From Macrobrachium rosenbergii (Eukaryota > Arthropoda > Malacostraca > Decapoda > Palaemonidae), in NCBI RefSeq assembly GCF_040412425.1, contig NC_089768.1, positions 1,384,501 to 1,448,500 of the forward strand: 64,000 bases of DNA, written 5' to 3'. Positions 38,437-48,609 of the stretch are shown here, in pieces. The first letter of the stretch is position 1; every line of letters begins with the position of its first letter. Under the pieces are notes generated by a model. It saw only the letters and a list, made by a program, of their open reading frames with translations, ran no database searches and was not told where the DNA came from. The position numbers and the translations under genes were made by a program.

Positions 38437-38516
38437 GGTGACGATTCTACAGGTGGGATCCCCTGGGGTGACAATTCTACAGGTGGGAGATTCTGGGGTG
38501 ACGATTCTACAGGTGG
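38437..38516 (+). repeat. Left subterminal 30-bp repeat array
   Basis: Three copies of GGTGACRATTCTACAGGTGG at 38437, 38467 and 38497, exactly 30 bp apart. The left TIR carries the same motif in the opposite orientation, so 38404-38456 can form a 19-bp stem. The likely role is transposase binding (inference). Confidence 0.85.
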
Positions 38517-38870
38517 TAGTTGTTCTCAACTACCTTTGAATTACCACATTGGTATAATCCAAATTGAGTACTTTTAAATTACCACTTTGGCGTAATCTCT
38601 ATTCAATACCCCTAAATTCTTTCCCTCCTGTTCTTAACAACCTTTAAATCTCTACAGATGGGAGTTGTTCTCAACTACCTTTAAATTAGCAATACTTTTA
38701 AATTGCCACTTTGGTGTAATCACTATTTAATACCTCTAAATTCTTTCTCTCATGTTCTTAACAAGCTTTAAATCTCTTTCTCTATTCTCCAACTATTCAG
38801 TCCATTCTAACTTTGAATTTCACTAAAAGAGGAACACTACGATCCTTTTTAATTAAACCAACCACCACCC

Positions 38871-39778
38871 ATGGCCAGGAATACCTTTCAAGATGTGGTT
38901 ATTCCACTTTTGTGTGATGATTCCTCTAAAGTTATTCGGTGGCTACAGCAAAAGAGGCTTTTAAAGACTGAAGTTAAGTGCGATTCCTTTAATAATTGGA
39001 TGAATTGGACCAAATCCTCCAGATCCAAGGATGGATATATATGGAAATGCCAATCCAAGAACTGCCCAAAATACAAATCAAGCAAGTCAATAAGAATAAG
39101 TTCTTTTTTTGCACGATCTAATATTTCGCTTCAAAAGTGGGTTCATGTTATGTACCTTTGGAGCGAGCGGATTGGAGAAACCGCAGCAGGCCGTCAAGGT
39201 AACATCGGCGAGAAAACGATGATTGATGACTATAGCTTTTTCAGGGAGATTTGCAGTGTGTACTTTGAGACAAATTCAATTCAACTTGGGGGATCTGGCA
39301 TTACTGTGGAAATTGATGAATCATGTTTCTCACATAAACCGAAACACCATCGTGGACGTGCACCACACACTCCGATTTGGGTTTTCGGCATCGTTGATAC
39401 AAGCACAAGCCCTGCAATTGGCTACATGGAAATAGTTGAGAAAAGAGATACTGCCACCCTTCTTCTGATAATACTCAAAGTTGTTCGCCAAGGATCTGTC
39501 ATTCACAGCAATGAATGGAAAGCCTACCGCAATATCAAGGTCTTGGATACACCCATAGAACTGTAAATCATTCAGTCAACTTTGTCGATTCAGTACCGGG
39601 TGCACACACAGACGATTGAATCTTATTGGAACAAACACAAGAGTTACATAGAGACAATGCGTGGCTGCAAACGAAGTTTCTTAAATTCATACCTTCAGGA
39701 ATTCATGTGGCATGAACGTTTTGCTGATAATGCTTTTGTAAATTTGTGTGAGCACATTGCTGTTCAATATCCATTATA
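38871..39778 (+). pseudogene. Merlin/IS1595-like (DDE) transposase, frameshifted
   Basis: Frame 38871-39566 continues in another frame to TAA at about 39777-39779; a single-base loss near 39543-39546 joins them. The N-terminal part has Cys at about 37, 60 and 65 (WKCQSKNC, a zinc-ribbon remnant). The core has TVEIDESCFSHKPKHHRGR (Asp about 149, first catalytic residue) and WVFGIVD. The second catalytic Asp lies in an S-D-E-W motif in this superfamily but reads SNEW here (Asn about 214). HTQTIESYWNKHK carries the Glu, and the normal C-terminus follows. Length after joining is about 300 residues. The frameshift and the Asp-to-Asn change imply an inactive enzyme. Confidence 0.75.
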
Positions 39779-39968
39779 AAATGTATGTTAAACTCATGTA
39801 CTGCTTTTATATTTTTTGTAAATTTTCTAACATATTAATTGGTCATTATTTCTGTACCATGTAACATATTAATTGGTCATTACTCTTTTTAGCAATACCT
39901 AAATAAATTCCTTTAAATTTTGCATATTTATTTTTGTACACATTATGTAGAAGGTAGTGATAACCTGG

Positions 39969-40078
39969 GGTGATGACTCTACAGGTGGGAGTTTCTGGGG
40001 TGACAATTCTACAGGTGGGTGTTTCTGGGGTGACAAGTCTACAGGTGGAGACGTTGGGGTGACAATTCTACAGGTGAT
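39969..40078 (+). repeat. Right subterminal 30-bp repeat array
   Basis: Four copies of the GGTGACAATTCTACAGGTGG motif at 39969, 39999, 40029 and 40059, exactly 30 bp apart. The last is part of the terminal inverted repeat. All share the orientation of the left internal copies. Confidence 0.85.
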
Positions 40079-40080
40079 CC

Positions 40081-40640
40081 AAAAATGAGACTTGAATTAG
40101 TACTTTAGTTGGAAGGATTATATGGTCAAAGACTGACATGCATGATTAAAATAACATGGCTGACCAAACTAATGTCAAAGAATTCTCTTATAGCTGGTCT
40201 TGCGGCCGGGTATTGTTTCATAGTGAAAAACACTGTAACACTTGATGGAGTATATAATGGACTCAAAGATAAGGGGGCACTTTCCCAAATCTTTACAGTG
40301 AGGCTGTATACCCAGGTTCTTCCATCATCAAAACTGGCTTAGAAGAGGAAATGATTAATGTGCATGTGAAGTTTGCTGTAGTATCAACAGTAGACCCGAC
40401 ATGGAGACCAAGAAGCATTACTCTCTTTGATCAGTGCATTGAAATTCACTACATCAAGAAATCGCTCTCTGGACGATGCGTCACTGATGCTTTGCAGTGC
40501 GAGAAGAAAGAAATTCGCGCATGCGCAGCTGGGTCACGCTTGTAAACAAAACAGCGTGATCCGTGAACTCCCAGCATCCCTCAAGGCGCAATATGAAATT
40601 TTTCGCAAACGAGGCCTGTAAGTATTTTTCCGCGAATATT
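40081..40640. other. Unassigned; NRF1-like palindrome
   Basis: No protein recognised. GCGCATGCGC at 40517-40526 is an NRF1-type palindrome of the kind found in CpG-rich promoters, here in sequence that continues into a piggyBac-like terminus. It may be an element-internal promoter. Confidence 0.35.
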
Positions 40641-40661
40641 TAAAAAAACTTTTTGTAGTCA

Positions 40662-40740
40662 ACGTATTTTACGTCCACTCAGCACCCGACAGACAACTTT
40701 TGTCGACGTAAAATACGTCCAGTCGGCGTTAAAGGGTTAA
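40662..40740 (-). mobile_element. piggyBac-like terminus with TTAA
   Basis: Read on the minus strand, the interval starts TTAACCCTTTAACGCCGAC. That is a TTAA target followed by a CCCTTT-type end, as in piggyBac elements. A subterminal inverted pair of ACGTATTTTACGTC (40662-40675 and 40706-40719) follows. The opposite end and a transposase were not found, so this is a fragment or an end of a larger element. Confidence 0.45.
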
Positions 40741-40899
40741 CTTTAACCATTTTAGGTTTAGGTTAGTTTTGACACCATATAAGGCTGTATTACTTAAACT
40801 GTTAGTCCTTTTGCAATGGCTATGTGACATTTTAATTCTAAATTGTCCTGCCATGTAGACGAATATTCTGTGAACTAATTTGTTTAACTAACCCAAGCT

Positions 40900-42090
40900 A
40901 CTGTTTTATATGGCTTAGGATAATCCTTCTAGTATAATTTACATTAATCTAAACATAGAAGATTTCTTAAGAGGATTCTCGCTTAAGAAGATTTCCTAGA
41001 GGATTCTCGCTTAACCTATTCTAAGCTGCTTCTTTTTCTAGGTTTATTTAAAAACCCAAGGATATAAGCTATACAAAAATTAATCCTCTTATACTGTAAT
41101 CTGGTTTTTTGTTTTATGTAGTCGAGACTATCCTTTTGTCTGATACTCAACCATGCTGTTTCTAGATTAACAGTAGGAATATTCCCTTAAAAAGGGATTT
41201 CTGTGTAATCTGGTTAGGCTATTGCCTGTTCTAGGTTTATATCACCTGTAAGGGCGTAAGCTTATAAGACCTTACCAGTGTTATTGATCATAGAATACTG
41301 TTTATATGCACTCCTAGGCTTATTTGTTCTTTCTTAGCCTAGTGTAGGGTATTACCTAATCCAGATTTTTATAGGTCACACTTAAATGTATAGGCTATAT
41401 AAAACCAGCAACTTACTAATATGTAAACTTATAGTTAGGCTACTATTTTTGTCTAACCCAGGTTGTTGTTTGTATCCAATCTTATATTATTTGGTCAACT
41501 ATATAAAATAGTAACAATAATGTATAATCTTATAGCTAGGCTATCACTTACTCTAATCTAGGACACTGCCCAATCTGGATTCTTTAATTCACAAGGGTAT
41601 GGTTACATAAAACACAATTGCCTTAGTATGTAGCCTTAAGGCTAGGCTACCATCTCATCTGGCACAGGTTACTATTTTCTTCTAGTCCTAGATTACATGG
41701 TCCAGGAAAGTGATTTAGTCCAATAATGTGATGTTTTGTAAAAGTTTATCACTTGATCTAATATAAGATACTGCCTAGTCCTGGATTATTTTAGATCATG
41801 CTTAAGTATAGAGGCTATATAAAGGGAAAATTCAGTAGCCTGTTTGTCATATTCTAGGATCCTTGATGTAAACTAGGCATCTGCCTAGGACCATAAAAGA
41901 ATGTGTTTTAAAAGGTTCTTACTTACCTTAATTTCGGTTACTACATAATCCAGGTTATTTAAATCACCTTTAGGATATGTAATCCTAGGTTATAGACTAC
42001 AAATAACATCTACTATAGTTAAATTATTCACACTGAATTTGTTAGGCTACCATCTCATGTAGGCTACCACCTAGGCTATTGTAGATGTCG
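40900..42090. repeat. Degenerate tandem repeat, ~200-bp period
   Basis: A block resembling CTGCCTAATCCAGGTTATTT, then AAGTATAGGCTATATAAA and TTAGGCTACCATCT, recurs about six times (near 41020, 41220, 41350, 41570, 41770, 41940) at 130-220-bp intervals. Divergence is high, so the array is old. Confidence 0.55.
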
Positions 42091-42469
42091 TTATCTGAAA
42101 GGATTATTTAAATTATTAATAAATTGTGGAACATTTCTTTAGTTAAAACTTCTGAATAGAATGATAAAAAATTGCTTTCGCAAATAACAGAGATCGTGAG
42201 AGAGCACCGACCTTGTGCTTGGAAAACAAAGTCCGGTTTCTTGATTCCGTACACAAAAACATTTGTTCCAGCGTTTAAATTAACAATTTTTAAACTGGAG
42301 CTTAAAAATAAGCACTTAACTTTCAAGTTTAGATGTTTCCATGATTCTTGCTGATGAAAAAATTTTAAAGCAAAGCGAGTATGTGAGGAGCACTGAAACG
42401 TCGTGCACACAATTTAAACTAGCAGAGGGTAATGGAGCTGGTCTTTTGTCTGCCCTAGTCGTAAACAAG

Positions 42470-42545
42470 ATGGCTGACGCGTATGCGCAACAGTCACGTC
42501 TTGTAGTTTTTGATGTAAGAAAAACTGGGTTCAGCTTCGCTGAAG
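42470..42545 (+). other. Possible first coding exon (weak)
   Basis: AACAAGATGGCTGACGCGTATGCGCAAC contains an AAGATGG start context and an NRF1-like GCGTATGCGC. The 25-codon frame ends at GAAG followed by GTAAGG, a good donor. A transcript would run antisense into the Ncbp1 3' UTR and no downstream exon was found. The sequence could instead belong to a repeat. Confidence 0.2.
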
Positions 42546-42599
42546 GTAAGGGAAAATGCCCTCTTATCTTTGAGTCCATTATACTCTATCACATGTCAC

Positions 42600-43580
42600 A
42601 GTGTTTTCATTACAGCACAATAACTGGCTACAAGACCAGGTTAAAAAATATTTCTTTGATACTAGTCTAGTCATCATGGAGCGAAACAAGTGACTAAGCT
42701 ATCAAAAAAGGTGCAATGACTCAAGTTTCTTCCACACAGGAACCGTGAGATATGGAAGACTTCCCCTGACAGATTTCTTACCTGAAAGTAACTTGTCTAT
42801 GTGTTGGCAATCAGGATATGGCTCTTCTGCCTTTTCAGGTATTACAGCAAGGGTAAAGTAAGGTGAATTATTTATTTTATGGACAATGTACAAGTGGTCA
42901 AATCACTTAGTTTTACCCATTCTCATATCCATTCTAGCCTCTACCACATCCTGATGGGCAAAGCTCAACTGTATTGCTGCAGTTGAAAAGCTTTTCTCAG
43001 CAAAATTTCTGGGATGAAATTACTGGCCCCCTGATATAGCATTCCAGTACTTTAATACCAACTAAAACCTCTCGAATGGCTTGAAAGTGTTCATTGTTGG
43101 TTTTGGAGTATATTTAAAGGTCATGAGAAATAGGACTTTTGAGAAAATTTGGGTCATGACTAGACCCAACCACTACTTACTTATAGTCCTTTAAAGTTAC
43201 CTTCCAGAGTAAGATTGGTGGATAGCACTGCATTCAAGGTACAAGTAGCACTGCTCATGTGAACACCTCTGGTAGAAGGAACTAGCATCAGTGTAATTTA
43301 TTATGTACAAAAATTACCCTTACAACCAAGTAAACAATTTTCAGGAAATCTTTTGCTCTTGGGATAACATTAAGAATTCCAGTATCTTTAAATCTTAAAC
43401 AATGGGAAACTTTTTACCATACTGTACTGCTTGTTATCATTCAGAACTCAAATATCAACACATGGAAGGCTCAAATAAAGTCTTCAATACTTTCACTTAG
43501 CTATCATTTTCCAGAAAGGGGTTAAGACTCAGTATTAGCCACTACAACTGAATAGAAACATAAAGGATAATGAGACAGCT
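42600..43580. other. Unassigned intergenic DNA
   Basis: AT-rich region 3' of Ncbp1; no exon or element recognised. Confidence 0.4.
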
Positions 43581-43584
43581 CTAT

Positions 43585-45326
43585 ATTAAGTAACTTGTAT
43601 TTATTAGCAATTTTAAACATTTTTTTCCACTGCTTCATTTTTCTAATTGCATTTCCAACTAATACATATATCAAAGATAAAAAAAATAATGCTAAACAAG
43701 TATACTTTCATCAATAGAATCTCCACTTTCTTGGGCACTAAAGTTATAGAACCAGCATTGGTTACCACTCAAAAATAGCTATATATTGCATTAAAAGTAT
43801 AACACTGACTCCATGTAAACTCTAAAATCTGTAATAAGGTTACATGGTTATTTCTACAGTATTTGTTACCAATTACACGCCTTAAATCCTATGAAGTTTT
43901 CAAGGGTAAAACAAAACAAAAGCCCAGATGTATCTATAAAAACATAACCTAAACCTCATTGGCATTTACACAACTAAGACTGCTTTACCATTATAATAAA
44001 AAACAAATACCTTGACTTATGCCTTGTACTGCACTGCTGTAGATACCAAATTTTCAGATAATGCTTATAAGACAATTAGGGCAACTATAACATCAAATAA
44101 TAATCATTTCTTGGTAGTTCCTAGAACAACTATTAGCTAACAATGCAAAGGGTGCAAAGAAAAACCATATTAGGCTGCATTCATGTGAACAATTAACTAT
44201 TTATAGTAACTTAATTGCTCAACTAATTACCATCATATCATCATGTAAATTTACAAAAACTAAGAACAGTATAATCAAAATCATCTACAATTAATATATA
44301 AGTATACTAAACCCTTGTAACTGAGAATTACACCAGATGATAAAATGTGGAGATGTCTTTTACAGTACATTAGCCCTCTTTCTACAATTTATCCTGAAAA
44401 ACAATCCAATTTCCTAGAGAGCCCTTATTAAGAAAATGCACATATCTATAACTTCAAAAAGTCATTAAAATATTATAAGCTTTAAGCAAAGCCTCACAAG
44501 GAAAACTATCATCTCTGCCATCTTCTGAGCTGGTTCCACAAAATGAGATTCTGTCAACATATACCAGTAATTTACCATAAAGGCAAATAAAAAAAATATT
44601 TGCAATGTTGGAATCTGTTAAGGGATAAATACACATGGCCGAGGAAGGTCTTTTCCGTAATCTATCAAATTAAAGACTCTATTACAGATATGAAGAGAGA
44701 GTACCTTTAAGTGATGTCCATTAGTGCAGCAACAAAGGCAAGGGATACACCTTGCATCTCAGTCAAGCAAATGTCATTGTATTTAATCTTTACCAAGAAG
44801 CAAAAGCTTTACTGATGATCACAGAGTGAGAGATGCTGATAATCCTGTCAAGATCTTAATATTAATGCAACTTATTTTCTCTCATGCATTTACCCATGAG
44901 TAGATTTCAAGAATTTCAAGATCTGGAGTATATGAAAAAGCTAGGGTGACAATAACGTCATTCCTATGAGCAATGGTGCTCTTTCTTGTGAAAATGACAT
45001 CACTAATGATGGTGATGATAATAACTTAGCTGAAGCAAGAATTAAATATGAGGAAAAGCAGCTACAGTGACACTTTCAAAGCTATGATTCCAAGAAATGA
45101 TCAATAACTTTACCTTATCTCAATTAATAGGTTAAATACAAGAAAAATACTTCATAAAATATGAATAATTCCTAATTACTTGAACTCTCATTATCTAGAG
45201 TGCCAACTTTTTCCTATCCAGTAAAACATCCACTTAATGCACTGGAAGCATAGTCTGCCACAAAAAAGTAACAAAAAGACCAAAGTATCATACAGTATCA
45301 ACAGGAAACGGTCCTTTTTGAAGGAT
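43585..45326 (-). other. Probable Ncbp1 3' UTR
   Basis: This sequence follows the Ncbp1 stop codon on the minus strand. The first AATAAA signal met on that strand is at 43605-43600, suggesting cleavage about 10-25 bases further on. Unlike neighbouring DNA, the interval is free of long microsatellites and recognisable transposons, as expected of transcribed exon sequence. An ATTAAA near 44780 is an alternative earlier site. Confidence 0.5.
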
Positions 45327-45440
45327 TTATGTACGCAGTGCAATAAACTGATTAAAGGCGTCAAGAATGTGTGGGTCTAAATCTTGAGTGAAGAGCAATG
45401 TGCTCAGTGTTTGACTGTATCGCTCTACTTGGGTGTTGTG
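45327..45440 (-). CDS. Nuclear cap-binding protein subunit 1, last coding exon
   Basis: Minus-strand exon of 38 codons including the stop. It is preceded by a pyrimidine-rich TTTTTATTTTTCAG acceptor (AG at 45442-45441) and starts exactly in the phase left by the upstream exon. It encodes [20 protein letters not shown], then [12 protein letters not shown] and a short tail ending at TAA. The L-L-F-T-x-x-L-D-P-H-I-L block close to the C-terminus is the recognisable end of NCBP1/CBP80. NCBP1 binds NCBP2 to form the nuclear cap-binding complex on RNA polymerase II transcripts and supports splicing, 3'-end processing, export and decay. The exon lies in the C-terminal MIF4G-like domain. Confidence 0.85.
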   Translation of the reverse strand, partial: HNTQVERYSQTLSTLLFTQDLDPHILDAFNQFIALRT

Positions 45441-46009
45441 CTGAAAAATAAAAATACTGCATTAGTAAGAAAAACTTAAATAACACTGAGCATGCATACA
45501 TACATAAACATATATACATATATTAATAAGGATTAGATCAGCAAAAAATTTAAAAGCTACAATAAATAATCTGAATAAAGAAAATTAAGGATATTAACAT
45601 AAATACAAAGTTACAAAAATGCACAAGCCATTAATGATGCATTCAGACCTAGACTTTGGCCAAGGTACTAGTTTAATAAGCATATACAGTATACATAAAC
45701 ATAGTCACCAGAAAAAAATCTTCGACCATAACCTCCTTTTCAGGAAGCAATATGTGTCTGAGACTTTTCATATTCCAGCAAGAGTGATCCAATTTTTTCC
45801 TGTATTTCATACATCTGGCACTGGCATGGGTCTATGATTGCTACTGTCTGCTCACCTAGCAACTCGGTATTGAATAAGCAGCAAAAGGGAACTGATTGCT
45901 CTTGCCTTTGGTTCTGGTCTTCCTGTAATTTTATGCTTGCCATGTTTAATCATGCCAAGAAAATCGCTTCCTATTGTCAAGAAGACCCAGATAGTAACAA
46001 CGAACCAAC

Positions 46010-46640
46010 ATGGCTAGTCACTAACACCAGTAGCAAAGGAGATGGGAATCTTCAAAACTACTGTTTCATTTGGGTGTCATTATGCTGTGAACAGAGATCT
46101 AGAGACAACACTGCAATGGAAAAAAAGCTTTGGGAGAACAAGAAAGACAACTGAGAAACATGACGTTACTAAAAGGACGATTGCAAAGCGGCAGTTAAAT
46201 TTTACAAGAAGTATATTTACAATGGAAGGAAGCAGACTGGGAAAATTGCTTTTATTAATGAATCTTGCTTGCACATCATATAAAGGCAGGAAGGTATCAA
46301 GATCCCAGGACTCCAACTGCTTTGCATAGTAATACACAAAACTGCTATCACATCTTGCTCATGTGATAGTGTGGGGATGTTTCAGTGGTTATGGGGGTAA
46401 TGGGGCTTATACTTCCTTCATAAAAATACAACAATGAATGGAGTTAGGTATGCCAAAGTTTTAGAAAATAATCTCAATCCTTATAAAAAACAATGAGGAA
46501 TGCAAGTCTTATTGCAAGGTGGAACCCCTAGTCACAAGAAAAAAGAGGCTAAGGCAGTGTTTCAGGAAAATAACATTCAAATGTTAGAGCATCAGGAAAT
46601 TCCCCAGAGCTTAATATTATAAAAAAAACTGCTATTCTTA
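46010..46640 (+). pseudogene. Tc1-like transposase relic
   Basis: Plus-strand pieces in different frames: an N-terminal HTH-like segment ending GRTRKTTEKHDV (about 46105-46165, resembling the G-R-P-R-K-T linker); WGCFSGYG-like sequence near 46370-46395; GLYFLHKNTTMNGVRYAKVL near 46410-46460; LLQGGTPSHKKKEAKAVFQE, in which the D of the usual QDGAPCH motif is lost; and a final MLEHQEIPQS in place of W-P-x-x-S-P-D-L. Only about 630 bp cover what is normally about 1 kb, so internal deletions are present. It lies on the strand opposite to Ncbp1 within its intron. Confidence 0.65.
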
Positions 46641-47068
46641 CATAAAACGAAGGCTCCATGTAACAAGTGAAGAATTTCAATGGACCCTCAGGAAGATAAA
46701 AAAAACTGTTTTTACCATAAAGAACTTTTTATACAAACAATCGTTATTAAATAGGATGCGCATCCCAGTACGAGAAGAAAGTACAGTAGTTCCAAAAAGG
46801 AAGAATCCATAATGCATGCTCAGCATATATGCTCCCCATTCTACTGGCAATTTCCATCTTAAGAAATCATGGAAGGGATGAGAGCAGTAGACTTTAGAAT
46901 GAATGGGTCTGTGTAAAACATAGTTTATTTGAAAACCATCAATAAAAAAAAAAGCCTGAATCACTAGAAAGAAAGATGGGATGTTTACAAGGGCAGGTTC
47001 TAATAGTGCACTTAACAGGCTTAAGGATTTGCAATGGAAGGATCTCCAGAAATTGGGTACTCTCATAA

Positions 47069-47986
47069 GGCCCCATCCACACAGTCGAGCTTTGCCTTGC
47101 GAACTTGGCTCGGTGTGACGTCAGAAACGGAGAAACAGCGAGCAAAGCTTTGTGTAGGGCTTTCCTAATGTTTATCGAAGTATCGAGGCTTTGCCTGCAG
47201 CAGCAGGGCTGTTAACTGACGGAAATATTTCTGGTAAACGGATAAAGACGTCACTTACTGAAAAGTTTCCGTAAAGAGCAATTTCATGTAAAGCCTTCAC
47301 AAATAAAGGAAAATAAACAAGAGTTTCCCGTTATTTTACCCTTCATAATGAATACGTCAGGTAAGTATGACTTATGGGAACTTTGAAAAACAAATATATT
47401 AACACCCTTTATCGCAATGCTACGGAAATCTGTCAGTCTAGTCCATTATGCTTGGAAATCCTAGTGCTGTACTGTAGTGATCGGTAGCTGCATCCTGTTG
47501 ACAGAAATAGTAATGTTGCATGTACAGTAGTCGAGCTTCAGCTGAAATACTCTGCCTCATGGTAGTATCTTGTTTCCTTATATATGGTTCCATTTTAGAT
47601 AAGAGTTTATAAAAGTTGTTAGGGTCCATTCTCATATAGTTGATGAACTCTGATTCATAGCCATGTATGTCTCAGTTCCCGCAATATCGTCAAATGACTT
47701 CCTATGCCTGCTCTTCTTTGTAGCCACCACTCCTTACACCACGTCCTTTTCTGCCTTGTCGCTTTTATCTTTGCACACATTGCTACAACAATACACAGCG
47801 CAATTTTCTTCTTGGGTCTTTTACGATCCATATTGTAGTACATAATTCGGTCCTGTGTCAGTCACTGCCAGCAGGCTCTCACTAACCAACCAGCGTCGTT
47901 CGGACAGCAGCATAAATGCATAGGACAGGCTTAGCCCGCAAAGAGGCAAAGTTTACCGAGCAGAGCTCGACCGTGTGGACGGGGCC
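47069..47986 (-). mobile_element. PIF/Harbinger deletion derivative with TAA duplication
   Basis: The 918-bp element starts GGCCCCATCCACACAGTCGA and ends with the reverse complement of GGCCCCGTCCACACGGTCGA (two mismatches in 20). Direct TAA at 47066-47068 and 47987-47989 gives the three-base TWA target duplication that defines PIF/Harbinger. It carries only the N-terminal part of a transposase on the minus strand. It is mobilisable in principle but non-autonomous. Clear ends and duplication suggest a younger insertion than the LINE relics. Confidence 0.8.
47440..47843 (-). pseudogene. HARBI1-like transposase, N-terminal part
   Basis: Minus-strand frame from 47843 contains KRTWCKEWWLQRRAGIGSH and ILRELR, then a one-base-class shift near 47650. 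It continues as SEFINYMRMDPNNFYKLLSK, ending MRQSISAEARLL and an unrelated tail. The R-x-W-x-x-x-W-L-x-R-R and F-x-x-F/Y-x-R-M-x-P-x-x-F-x-x-L-L blocks precede the DDE_Tnp_4 nuclease in Harbinger transposases. The nuclease itself is deleted. Confidence 0.7.
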
Positions 47987-47999
47987 TAAGCAGCAGACC

Positions 48000-48609
48000 C
48001 AATGGCCACACCTGGTGAGATGGTAGAGTGCACCAACTGACAAAACAAACACGGGACACACAAAAGGGCACTACTGCCCGGAGTCCTAATCCTAAGCAGG
48101 GTGGGTACCCTAAAGATGCCAGAATACACCCTTGAAGATAGAATCTATATATGCAAAACATTCACAACAAAGGCTGATTTCAATGAATCGTATGCTGCAA
48201 CAACTGAAAGGCAGAAGGATTCATGAGGGAGCTGAACCTCTGAAGGTTGAGCCAGTGCTTCATTGGAAGCAAATTAAGACTGACAGGAAGGATGGTGATA
48301 CAGTATGTTCGACTTTGTCTGAACAGTAGGGTAATGGATTGTCAGAGGACAATGCATTGCAGAAAAGCATGCCCTTGAGGTCAAAAGAAGAAATAAGGAC
48401 CCCAGGCACACAGGACCATATAAACACCACAATTCCCCAACAGAAAAGGTATAGTCAAAGAACTGTTGGGTTGGAAAAATTAAAGATCAAGTTCCATCCT
48501 CTTGACATCTCTAAAAGGAGGAAAAGCCAAAAAAAAAAACAACCTTGATGACTACAATGAAACCTCGCAACACTCCTTGCAGTGTTGGCTAAATGATGAA
48601 TACAGACAA
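48000..48609. other. Unassigned intronic DNA before the satellite
   Basis: The plus strand near 48117-48200 reads MPEYTLEDRIYICKTFTTKA, then ESYAATTERQ, before a stop. This looks like a short helix-turn-helix-type N-terminus, but I cannot assign a family. The sequence leads directly into the first partial satellite unit. Confidence 0.35.

Larger units (their letters stand above)
38400..40080 (+). mobile_element. Merlin-type DNA transposon, both termini present
   Basis: A 1.68-kb element bounded by 31-bp terminal inverted repeats (38400-38430 and 40050-40080; 30 of 31 match; start GGATCACCTGTAGAATTGTC). The flanks GAAAATGA (38392-38399) and AAAAATGA (40081-40088) agree at seven of eight positions, fitting the 8-9-bp target duplication of Merlin. 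Inside are subterminal arrays of a 30-bp repeat at both ends, a roughly 130-bp tandem duplication (38514-38660 against 38650-38780), and a transposase gene with a frameshift. Confidence 0.8.

Noticed and set aside
46677..47066. 129-codon minus-strand frame in the Ncbp1 intron
   Set aside because: Phe/Ile-rich translation of A-rich intronic DNA with no domain, on a stretch between a Tc1 relic and a Harbinger derivative.
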